Shown in pieces: positions 16,704 to 24,813 of a stretch of 47,901 bases of DNA (positions within the stretch are counted from its first letter, which is position 1; each line of letters opens with the position of its first letter). The position numbers and the translations under genes are program-made. The stretch spans positions 1 to 47,901 of the forward strand of contig DJXI01000085.1 in NCBI GenBank assembly GCA_002449695.1, written 5' to 3'. Below the pieces are notes generated by a model. It searched no databases. It was not told the origin of the DNA and was given only the letters and a program-made list of their open reading frames with translations. This DNA comes from Verrucomicrobia bacterium UBA7008 (GTDB lineage Bacteria; Verrucomicrobiota; Kiritimatiellia; RFP12; UBA1067).

Positions 16704-19112
16704 TTACGTCAACTCCTTCTTGATATGCTCAAGGGCGGTTTCCGCGGCGCGAGGATAGTTCAGCATGACGGTTTTCGCGAACCTGGCGCGGGACTCCTCC
16801 TTCGGATCGTGGCCGCCTGCAATCACATCGCGTATGAAGGCATCGATCGCGTCCGTGTCATACGCCACATAGCACTGCTCCAGGCACTTCTGTCCGAGCG
16901 GCGCGAACTTCTCGGCGATGTCCTTAGGCGACTTGAGCATGTAGCAGCACGGCCTGCCGGTGTACATATACTCCACCAGATACGAACCGCAGTCCTGAAT
17001 GCAGCCGTCCGATTCAGCAAACTCCCGGAAGTAGTCGCCGCCGTCCGACCAGATCACGTTCGGCTTCGCGCGCAGTCCGAAAACATAGCGCTCCACCCGG
17101 GCAGGCCCCCATTTCCTCTGGTTCGACAGCACCTTGAAAAGGAACGGATGCGGGCGGAACACGAAGTCGATTTCGGGGTAGCGGTCGGGCAGTTCCATGA
17201 AAAAGCCCGCGTACCGGACGAAGTTGGCAAGAGACAGCATCTTGTTCGTGCCGCCCTCGACCGAATGATGAAGCGCGACAAGAACGCGCTTGCGTTCGTG
17301 CGGTCGAGGGGCGATGGCAGCAAGGCGATCCATCTTGATGTAGCCGACGAGATCGCCGTTCGTCCCGCCGATCGCCGAGTAGTTGCGATATTCCGAGAGC
17401 GTCTCCTCGCACTCGAAGAACGCCTTCCACATATAGGCATAGCTCTGCCCGCCCATCACGTGGCGATCGTATACGGATCGATAGTAGCCGTAGTTGACGC
17501 AGATCGGCAGAAAATTCCGTCCGACGGAATATCGCGGGTTGTAGCGAAAGCTCGACATCTCATAGGGCGACGGGTAGCATACGATGTCTGCGTCGCCTAG
17601 GACGTCAACCCACATCCCGAATTCATCCCGCTCCACCATGGACAGTCTTTCCCCAGGTATCATCAGTGCCAGGCTGTCGCGACAGGCCGCCATCTCCGCA
17701 TCCGCCTGATCGTCATGCCAGCGAAGGTCGGGGATGACGGCCACATACGGGTCGAACGCCGCGTCGCGCAGCATCGCGTCAAACAGCGGACGCGCAGGGA
17801 ACATCGCGGCGCTGGAGACAAAGAACACGGCCCTGGCCCGTCCGCCCGCCCTGATCTTCGCGCCGATCCGGGCGCACTTCGACGGAAAGGCAGCCTGGTG
17901 CTCCGCGTAGGATACGATTTTGTGCTCGCGGACCAGGGAATGCGGTTCGATGAGGGCCGAAAGCGCGGGATTGTCCCTGCGGACAAGTGCAAGCACTTTG
18001 CCTATGTCCTCGTAGCAGTCGCCATTGACTGCCTTGACTTTCAGGAGCGGCACGCGAAACTGCTCGCACAGCGAAAGCGGATACTTCGACGGAGCCCCGG
18101 GCCGGAATCCCATAGGAACGAGTGTTTCCCACCTGTAACCCGCATCCTGCAGATATTGCGTCAGCCTAAACTCGAACTTTATGATCACCTTGTCACGCTC
18201 AATGGTGCCTTTCACTTCCGAGAGGAAATCGTCCAGCGCCGATCCGTCGAGGACAAGGCGACGGAACACATAGAAGTAGGATGAAATATGTATGTTCCCA
18301 AAAGCATTGTACCCCGTATAGCCCCAAAAGTCGCAGTCAGCCGCAGACATCCTGCCAAACGATTCGGCGAACGGGTACACCGGCCCGTAGTTCGAGTCGT
18401 TCATCATGACAAGTTCATCGGCGACGTCCGCGCCAAGCAGCCCCTCGGCACGTGCAATTTCGAGTCCACGGCGGTACGACCCGAAATCGTACTGACAATG
18501 CCGCTCGAATCTGGCTATAGACACGATTCCCCTCAGCTTTTCAACTTCGTCCGGCAGCACCGGGCAGTCGCCAACGAGAACGATGTTGTCGACAACCTCC
18601 CCAAGCCCCCGCAGAAGATAGAGAAGCGAATCAGGAACCGCTCCCCTGCCGAAGTACGCCGCCACGACCGCAGTGCGGCCATGTCGGCGGCCTGAGCGTC
18701 CGAAATTCCATACACCCTCCGTAGCGCCGTCGGGGAAGGCCGGCGGATGTTCCTCCAGCACGGATATGGCCCGTCCCTCGCGTCGACCGTACAACTCGAA
18801 GTGGACGAGCGGATTCATCTTCGACGCGCGCACGTCGTTGTGGAGCGCATAGTACTCCTCGTTCACGAAGTACGGCGACGGATTGCGGTTGCTTTTGACC
18901 CCATGCAGCATATAGTGGCGCGCAGGATCCATGCCGGAAGCCTCGACGTCCGGGTTGTTCCTGAGATACCACTCCTCGTCGAAGAACTCTGAGTTGCGCA
19001 CCAGTTCGATAGCGGCGAGAGCGCTCTTCTCGCTGCGCCAGGTATGGAGCGCGGCTGTCTTAGCATCCTTCAGCGCGTGCCAGGCCACGCGAGCGACGTC
19101 GATCGGCTTCAC
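16704..19112 (-). CDS. RgpF-like rhamnan synthesis domain fused to CDP-glycerol glycerophosphotransferase-like domain
   Basis: The product has 802 residues. Residues 43-115 hold two NPDV-type modules (FDEEWYLRNNPDVEASGMDP ... HYMLHG) often attached to polysaccharide enzymes. About 147-390 matches rhamnan synthesis protein F (TAVVAAYFGRG, ELVMMNDSNYGP, HISSYFYVFRR). About 480-790 matches the TagF/CDP-glycerol glycerophosphotransferase fold, with FRPHPFLF and SDGCIQDCGSYLVEYMYTGR. It may add glycerol phosphate, or polymerise it, onto a glycan. The GTG start at 19112 overlaps the stop of the TagD-like gene (GTGA), which would supply CDP-glycerol. This pairing is strong context for the function, though the exact acceptor is unknown. 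Confidence 0.75.
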   Translation of the reverse strand: MKPIDVARVAWHALKDAKTAALHTWRSEKSALAAIELVRNSEFFDEEWYLRNNPDVEASGMDPARHYMLHGVKSNRNPSPYFVNEEYYALHNDVRASKMNPLVHFELYGRREGRAISVLEEHPPAFPDGATEGVWNFGRSGRRHGRTAVVAAYFGRGAVPDSLLYLLRGLGEVVDNIVLVGDCPVLPDEVEKLRGIVSIARFERHCQYDFGSYRRGLEIARAEGLLGADVADELVMMNDSNYGPVYPFAESFGRMSAADCDFWGYTGYNAFGNIHISSYFYVFRRLVLDGSALDDFLSEVKGTIERDKVIIKFEFRLTQYLQDAGYRWETLVPMGFRPGAPSKYPLSLCEQFRVPLLKVKAVNGDCYEDIGKVLALVRRDNPALSALIEPHSLVREHKIVSYAEHQAAFPSKCARIGAKIRAGGRARAVFFVSSAAMFPARPLFDAMLRDAAFDPYVAVIPDLRWHDDQADAEMAACRDSLALMIPGERLSMVERDEFGMWVDVLGDADIVCYPSPYEMSSFRYNPRYSVGRNFLPICVNYGYYRSVYDRHVMGGQSYAYMWKAFFECEETLSEYRNYSAIGGTNGDLVGYIKMDRLAAIAPRPHERKRVLVALHHSVEGGTNKMLSLANFVRYAGFFMELPDRYPEIDFVFRPHPFLFKVLSNQRKWGPARVERYVFGLRAKPNVIWSDGGDYFREFAESDGCIQDCGSYLVEYMYTGRPCCYMLKSPKDIAEKFAPLGQKCLEQCYVAYDTDAIDAFIRDVIAGGHDPKEESRARFAKTVMLNYPRAAETALEHIKKELT

Positions 19113-19507
19113 TTTCCGCCCTCCTTGAGCGAATCCTTGATCTGCGTCGTCGAAATCTCTGGCGTCCGCGGCAGATACACCACTTCGCACTTGTCTTTCA
19201 GGAAATCGAACTTCCCTTTCCAGTCGTCGCCGATCACGAACACGTCCGCGCCGTACTTCACGACGTCTGTGTTCTTCTGCTCCCAGTTCTCCTCCGGCAC
19301 GACGAGGTCGACGTACCGGATCGCCTCGAGCATCATCTTGCGCTCGGCGTAGGAGAAATAGCACTTCTTGTGCTTCTCGTTCCAGTTGAACTCGTCAGTC
19401 GACAAGGCGACGATCAGATAGTCGCCGAGTTCCCGCGCGCGTCTGAGCAGATTGATGTGACCGTAGTGCAGCAGATCGAACGTGCCGTAGGTGATGACTT
19501 TCTTCAT
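19109..19507 (-). CDS. Glycerol-3-phosphate cytidylyltransferase-like protein (TagD type)
   Basis: The product has 132 residues, the normal TagD length. It has the nucleotidyltransferase signature YGTFDLLHYGHINLLRRA (HxGH), the WNEKHKKCYFSYAERKMML segment typical of TagD, and EISTTQIK, the family's C-terminal ISTTxI motif. It would make CDP-glycerol from glycerol 3-phosphate and CTP. The ATG at 19507 overlaps the GT2 stop (ATGA). Its neighbour carries a CDP-glycerol transferase-like domain, so donor synthesis and use are adjacent. Close relatives act on other polyol phosphates, so the exact substrate is not certain. Confidence 0.85.
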   Translation of the reverse strand: MKKVITYGTFDLLHYGHINLLRRARELGDYLIVALSTDEFNWNEKHKKCYFSYAERKMMLEAIRYVDLVVPEENWEQKNTDVVKYGADVFVIGDDWKGKFDFLKDKCEVVYLPRTPEISTTQIKDSLKEGGK

Positions 19508-20739
19508 TTTCGCGTTCCTGGTTTCCAAAGCTTCCTCAACAGCGCCCTTACGGGGTGGCGAACCTTCGCCTCCAGCCTTTCGCGCGCGACGCGCTCGTCC
19601 GCGAGCTGACAACGCACGTCCCCGAGCTCACGGCGGACCGACGCAAGCTCGTCCCCAAGGGCGCGAAGACGTGAATTGTGCCCGCGCCACACGTAATCCA
19701 GCTGCCGCAGCGCCACGTCGCCCAGCAGGTCGGCAACGCCATACGCACGGGCCGCATCCGCCAGCGCGACGCCTTTCAGGCGATACCACTCCGCACAGGC
19801 GGCCGACACGACGGCGTCTCCGCAGAGCTCCCGCAGCCGCCGCACCCCTTCCCGTCCGTCCTCCTGACGCTCCATCCTCTCGATGGCCTCCGACACAGAT
19901 GCGACGACCAGCCGCATCTCAAGCTTTTCTAGCGCATTTGCAGCAGCCGAGCCTTCCCGGAACCGTTCTGCGCACATCGCCTTCAAGTCGTTCAGCTCAT
20001 CGAACTTTGCCAGGGAACCGAAGAACTCGCTGCGGGTCATGTACCGCCGGTAGGATATTCCCGGCCCTATGCGATAATTATAGAACCTGTCTGCGACCGT
20101 TATCGCCGCGGTCGACTCGGCTGCAATGCGGAAGAACGCGCAGATGTCCTCCTGGAACACAAGCCTTCTTTCAGACATCGCGGAAAAGGCCTTTCTGCAG
20201 ACTTCCGCCCTCACCGCCTTGCCGATGAGATGTGCAGGGACTTTTTGCGAAACAAATGCGGCCTCAAAAAGCCTGTCGCGGTCATACGAGCCGGGGTCGG
20301 GGTTGAACCTGGCGGACAATGCCTGCTCAATCGTCCGCAGAGCGTCGTCGGCATGAATCTGGAAGCCAAACCCTACGATATCCGCAGACGTTGCCGCAAG
20401 CATCGGCGCGAGACGCGAAAGCGCACCGCTCTCCAGCCAGTCATCCGGATCAAGAAATAGGCACCACTCGCCATGAGACTCCATTACGGCGCGTCTGCGC
20501 GCGGCATGCGTGCCGCGGTTCTCCTGCCGTACAACGCGGAAACGCGTATCGCGCGCCGCGTATTCGTCCAGAATCGCCCCTGAACCGTCGGTCGACCCAT
20601 CGTCTACGCAGATGGCCTCGAAAATGCACCCCGTCTGGCCCGCGACCGAATCCAGACACTGCGGCAGATGCGCCGCGACGTTGTAAACGGGAATGACGAG
20701 CGAGATCGCCGGCCTGTCCGTTATGTCGTTTTGACTCAC
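19504..20739 (-). CDS. GT2 glycosyltransferase with charged helical C-terminus
   Basis: The product has 411 residues. A GT-A/GT2 domain starts at residue 12 ([30 protein letters not shown]) with the metal-binding FLDPDDW (DxD variant DPD). The C-terminal 60 residues are a heptad-like charged helix (LGDELASVRRELGDVRCQLA) followed by a basic tail. The GTG start abuts the stop of the large fusion gene, with AAGGA upstream. It probably adds one sugar to the lipid-linked glycan. The C-terminal helix is shared in style with the three genes upstream and suggests a common complex. Confidence 0.85.
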   Translation of the reverse strand: MSQNDITDRPAISLVIPVYNVAAHLPQCLDSVAGQTGCIFEAICVDDGSTDGSGAILDEYAARDTRFRVVRQENRGTHAARRRAVMESHGEWCLFLDPDDWLESGALSRLAPMLAATSADIVGFGFQIHADDALRTIEQALSARFNPDPGSYDRDRLFEAAFVSQKVPAHLIGKAVRAEVCRKAFSAMSERRLVFQEDICAFFRIAAESTAAITVADRFYNYRIGPGISYRRYMTRSEFFGSLAKFDELNDLKAMCAERFREGSAAANALEKLEMRLVVASVSEAIERMERQEDGREGVRRLRELCGDAVVSAACAEWYRLKGVALADAARAYGVADLLGDVALRQLDYVWRGHNSRLRALGDELASVRRELGDVRCQLADERVARERLEAKVRHPVRALLRKLWKPGTRK

Positions 20740-23700
20740 TTACGCCAGTTCCTTTCTCCCCGCCTGTTTGAGCCAGCCGCGGACGGCGCGGAACGGCTTG
20801 GTGATCACGCGCCCCAACTTATAGGAAACGGACATGCGGAGCGCCAACATCTCAGCCTCGGCTGCGGAAAGCCCGTTGCGAAGTTCTGCAATGCGGGCGG
20901 CGTCCGCTGCCAATGCCGCATTCTTTTCGACGACCGTCTTCCTGAGCGCATTGCGCTCACCCAGGAAGCGGCATCGTTCAGCCCACAGCGCGGACTCCTT
21001 CGCCTTCTGCGCCTCGACACGCTCGCGCAGCGCGTCGCGCTCCTCCTTGAACTTTCCGCGTTCAGCCCACAGCGCGGATTCCTTCGCCTTCTGCGCCTCG
21101 ACACGTTCACGCAGCGCGTCGCGCTCCTCCTTGAACTTGCCGCGCTCGGCCCAGATCGCCGATTCTTTCTTCTTCTGCGCCTCGACACGTTCGCGCAACG
21201 CGTCGCGCTCCTCCTTGAACTTGCCGCGCTCCGCCCATAGTGCGGATTCCTTCGCCTTCTGCGCCTCGACACGTTCGCGCAACGCGTCGCGCTCCTCCTT
21301 GAACTTGCCGCGCTCCGCCCACAGTGCGGACTCCTTCGCCTTCTGCGCCTCGACTCGCTCGCGCAGCGCGTCGCGCTCCTCCTTGAACTTGCCGCGCTCA
21401 GCCCAGATCGTCGCCTCTTTCTGCTTCTGCGCCTCGACACGTTCGCGCAGCGCGTCACGCTCCTCCTTGAACTTGCCGCGCTCAGCCCAGATCGTCGCCT
21501 CGCGCGCCTTCTGCTCGGCCACCTTGCCGCGCAGCGCGTCGCGCTCTTCCTTAAACTTGCCGCGCTCCGCCCAGATCGTCGCCTCGCGCGCCTTCTGCTC
21601 GGCCACCTTGCCGCGCAGCGCGTCGCGTTCTTCCTTGAACTTGCCACGCTCGGCCCAGATCGTCGCCTCTTTCTGTTTCTGCGCCTCGACACGATCTCTC
21701 AGCGCATTGCGTTCATTCCAGAGCCTGTCGCGCTCTTCCTTGAACTTGCCGCGCTCCGCCCAGATCGTCGCCTCGCGCGCTTTCTGTTCGGCCACCTTGC
21801 CGCGCAGCGCGTCACGCTCCTCCTTGAACTTGCCGCGCTCAGCCCAGATTTTGGCCTCGTGCGTTTTCTGCTCGGCCATCTTGCCGCGCAGCGCGTCGCG
21901 CTCTTCTTTCAGCTTGCAACGCTGCGCCCAGAGCGCGATTTTCTTCTCCGATTCGGCCAGACGCTTGGCCACCCGGCTCTCGAGCCATCGGCACGGATGC
22001 GCCTTGCGGTATTCTGCAAGGCGTGCCCACGCCTCCGCCATTGCCGGAGATTCCATGTTGTCCGTCGCGAGCGCGGCTTCGATAAATTCATGCCCCTGTC
22101 GGCGATACTGCGCAATAAGGCCGTCCACCTTGGCCCAGTCCACGGTCCTGCCGCCGCGATAGGCCGCGAAAGCGTCTGCGGCATTGCTGAAGAAGCGATC
22201 CAAGAGGTCGAGGCCCTCCAGCATCGTGCGGTGGCGCGCCGAGCGGTTCTCGTCCGCATGGATGCAGACGAACGGTGTGTGCAGCAGAACCGAGAAACAG
22301 GTGCCATGGAACGAATCGGTCACGACGAGCCGGGCCGAACGGATGGCATACAGCCATTCTTCGGGCGTCAAGGCGCTGGAAAGCACGCGCGCAGGTTTTC
22401 CCGGCGTCGTCAGGCCGCTCATTTCGAGGAATCCGAGAATCGCGTTCGTTTCGTCCCGGTTGACGATATAGACGACGATCTCGTCCTCGATCCTGTTCTT
22501 CGCCTCGTCGGCCAGACCGTGCCAGACGGACGGCTCGACCCAAAAGACCGGATCCGGCACGCACGCGCCTTGGCCGACAAGGTCCTTGACCGTCTGCGCA
22601 TCTTCCTTCTCGCGCACGCTGATCGCGCTGAACACGCTCAGACGCGTCTTCAGTCCCTCCGCGTCGCGCGCGGCGGCCGGCACCTTGCCGAAACTCGCCG
22701 CCGCCGCGATCAGCCGCTTGCCCGGGCCGGCGAACGAAAGGTAAAAGGCGTCCTCTTTGCCGGCCGTCAGATTCTCCGCCCAGACCTGGTCGCTGCCGAC
22801 GACGAGCGTCTTGAACCGTCTCGTAATCAGCCCCAGCAATTTGCCGTTCGTGACTTTCCGCGTGCGCGGCAGATGGCGGCATCTGAACGACTCGAAACCA
22901 TCGTTCGCGCGCATCGACACGTGATCGGCATCGTAGGGGGAATAGTCGATGTTCTGCGGCTTCCACCCCATATCGGCGATATGCTTCGAAAGCGCAAAAG
23001 ACGTGAACAGCGCCCCGAAGTTCGTCTGCTCCCAGTGGAAATTCAGCAAGGCGACGCTCCGGGGATGTTCCACATATTTCGCCAGCGCCGCTTCGAACGG
23101 CGTTCCGGAAAGAATCTCCTGCTGGAATTCCCGGCTGAACGGATGCGGACGCGTGGGCATGTGGAAATTCGGCTGCCCGACAATCGAGACCGGGTAGGGA
23201 AGAACCTGCGCGAAGCGATCACGCACGCGCGCGAACCATTCCCGCCCCTTGAGCGTGCTCACGACCACGCACGAAAGTCCCTTGCCGTCGTCGACCGAGC
23301 CTTTCGACAGATCCCAGAAATCGCCGATGGTGATGTCGCCGAGACGCTTTTCGCACGCGAACGGACAGCGCGCGCAGCCGTCCGAAATCATAAGATCGGC
23401 GCCAAACGCCGCGCCGTACGGGTCGTCGAAAAGATTGGCGGCATACTCCGGGCCGTCTTCGAAGCCCACCGCGAACGTGCTCGAGAGCCCCCCCCATCCC
23501 GCGCGCTTGTCTCTGAAATTGACGCGCGTTATCTTCCGCCCGCCCGCCGAGAGCTCTTCCACGCGCTTCCGCCACAGTCTCGCATCCGGCGCGCCGTGGC
23601 AGATGATATCCAGCAGGACGAGGTTCGACCGCTCGCCATAGCGCTTTCGCACCGCGGCGACCTGGCAGGGAAGCCCCGTGAAAAGCACAAGACGGCCCGA

Positions 23701-24765
23701 CGCGACCGCCGCGTCGAGATCGGCCAGGAACGGTTTGTCCAGCACGCCGCGGACATACTTGGAGCCGCGCATGGCCGCGAGGCCGTCGACCGTCTCGGTC
23801 AGCGCGTGCCGGACCGACCAGTCCCCCGCGAACACCGCGCCGGCCACGCACCCGCCGCGCGCCAGGACGTCTTCGGCCAGCACCGTGAACACGCCGCCCG
23901 ACGTCGATTTCGCCCGTATTTCGTCGGGCGCCGTGACGGCGTAGCAGGCGCTCTCGTTTTCCGGCCGCGGCAGGCTGCCGGCGTCGTGGTCGTCGAGCCA
24001 GCGCGTCAGCACCGTCCGGACCTCGGAGGGCATCTCGCGCATCAGAAGCGGCTTGAGGCATTCCGAGACGCGATCGAGGTTTTTGAGGGTGCGCAGGCGC
24101 CCCAGGCTGTGGACGATCGAAGACGCCCGCTGGCGGTAGTAGACGAGCGGCGTGTGGATATACACGCCCTTGGGGCCTTTGACAAGGAGAAGCTGCGTGA
24201 AGAGGACGTCTTCGGCGTACGTCACGCCCGGCTCGAACCGGACGTCCTTTCCGAGCATCCGCCTGGTCAGCATATGCTGCACCCCGTAGAAGTTGCCGTG
24301 CAATCGGTAGGGATCGGTCGGAGAGGCCATGCACTCCACCGTGCAGGCCAGCGGGCGCACGCAGTCGGCGAGCGTCGCCTCTTCCGGAACCTGCTCGACC
24401 GGCGTGTAGGCGAAATCCGCCTGATTGTCTTCGCACGCGCGGAGCATGATCTCCGCGGCCTGCGGATGAAGGAGATCGTCGGAATCGAAGAACCAGACGT
24501 ATTCGCCGGTCGCATGCTCCAGCCCGAGATTCCGCGCGCGCGAAACGCCGCCGTTCTTTTCCGCCGTCACGACCTTGACGCGGGGGTCTTTCGCTGCGTA
24601 CGCGGCAAGAATCTGCGGCGAGGCGTCCGTCGAGCCGTCGTCTGAACAAATCACTTCAATGTCCCTGAACGTCTGCGCGAGGATGCTGTCGAGCGTCATG
24701 GACAGAAACCGCTCGGTGTTGTACACCGGAACGACAAACGATATCTTGGGCGAAGCCTCACTCAT
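20740..24765 (-). CDS. Four-part fusion: GT2 - FrhB-like - polysaccharide pyruvyl transferase - 28-residue-repeat helix
   Basis: The product has 1341 residues. Residues 8-250 are a GT2 domain (VVPVYNTERFLSMTLDSI, FFDSDD). Residues 275-565 match the coenzyme F420 hydrogenase/dehydrogenase beta-subunit-like domain, with GLPCQVAA (Cys367), IICHGAP (Cys389) and CARCPFAC (Cys464, 467, 471). Residues 572-880 match the WcaK/CsaB pyruvyl transferase fold (NFGALFTSFAL, LVVGSDQVW, TDSFHG). Residues 945-1287 are twelve 28-residue units rich in Glu, Lys and Arg, followed by a short helical tail. The three enzyme types are normally separate genes in polysaccharide loci. The FrhB-like part may be a redox or sugar-modifying enzyme; its substrate is unknown. 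The helix could act as a scaffold or length ruler. Confidence 0.82.
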   Translation of the reverse strand: MSEASPKISFVVPVYNTERFLSMTLDSILAQTFRDIEVICSDDGSTDASPQILAAYAAKDPRVKVVTAEKNGGVSRARNLGLEHATGEYVWFFDSDDLLHPQAAEIMLRACEDNQADFAYTPVEQVPEEATLADCVRPLACTVECMASPTDPYRLHGNFYGVQHMLTRRMLGKDVRFEPGVTYAEDVLFTQLLLVKGPKGVYIHTPLVYYRQRASSIVHSLGRLRTLKNLDRVSECLKPLLMREMPSEVRTVLTRWLDDHDAGSLPRPENESACYAVTAPDEIRAKSTSGGVFTVLAEDVLARGGCVAGAVFAGDWSVRHALTETVDGLAAMRGSKYVRGVLDKPFLADLDAAVASGRLVLFTGLPCQVAAVRKRYGERSNLVLLDIICHGAPDARLWRKRVEELSAGGRKITRVNFRDKRAGWGGLSSTFAVGFEDGPEYAANLFDDPYGAAFGADLMISDGCARCPFACEKRLGDITIGDFWDLSKGSVDDGKGLSCVVVSTLKGREWFARVRDRFAQVLPYPVSIVGQPNFHMPTRPHPFSREFQQEILSGTPFEAALAKYVEHPRSVALLNFHWEQTNFGALFTSFALSKHIADMGWKPQNIDYSPYDADHVSMRANDGFESFRCRHLPRTRKVTNGKLLGLITRRFKTLVVGSDQVWAENLTAGKEDAFYLSFAGPGKRLIAAAASFGKVPAAARDAEGLKTRLSVFSAISVREKEDAQTVKDLVGQGACVPDPVFWVEPSVWHGLADEAKNRIEDEIVVYIVNRDETNAILGFLEMSGLTTPGKPARVLSSALTPEEWLYAIRSARLVVTDSFHGTCFSVLLHTPFVCIHADENRSARHRTMLEGLDLLDRFFSNAADAFAAYRGGRTVDWAKVDGLIAQYRRQGHEFIEAALATDNMESPAMAEAWARLAEYRKAHPCRWLESRVAKRLAESEKKIALWAQRCKLKEERDALRGKMAEQKTHEAKIWAERGKFKEERDALRGKVAEQKAREATIWAERGKFKEERDRLWNERNALRDRVEAQKQKEATIWAERGKFKEERDALRGKVAEQKAREATIWAERGKFKEERDALRGKVAEQKAREATIWAERGKFKEERDALRERVEAQKQKEATIWAERGKFKEERDALRERVEAQKAKESALWAERGKFKEERDALRERVEAQKAKESALWAERGKFKEERDALRERVEAQKKKESAIWAERGKFKEERDALRERVEAQKAKESALWAERGKFKEERDALRERVEAQKAKESALWAERCRFLGERNALRKTVVEKNAALAADAARIAELRNGLSAAEAEMLALRMSVSYKLGRVITKPFRAVRGWLKQAGRKELA
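20905..21933 (-). repeat. 84-bp in-frame minisatellite (twelve units)
   Basis: Twelve tandem units encode 28 residues each (core WAERGKFKEERDALR). One unit carries a single extra heptad (21 bp), and the first and last units are degenerate. The total is 1029 bases. Several neighbouring units are nearly identical at DNA level, so slippage or recombination could change the number in frame. Confidence 0.9.
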
Positions 24766-24813
24766 GTCCAGTTTCCTTTTTTGCTCGTTATTTCAATTTT
24801 CCGGGTTGGGAAA

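Noticed and set aside
20905..21933. Regular repeats could suggest a CRISPR array
   Set aside because: The units are contiguous with no unique spacers and lie in frame inside a coding gene; this is a coding minisatellite.
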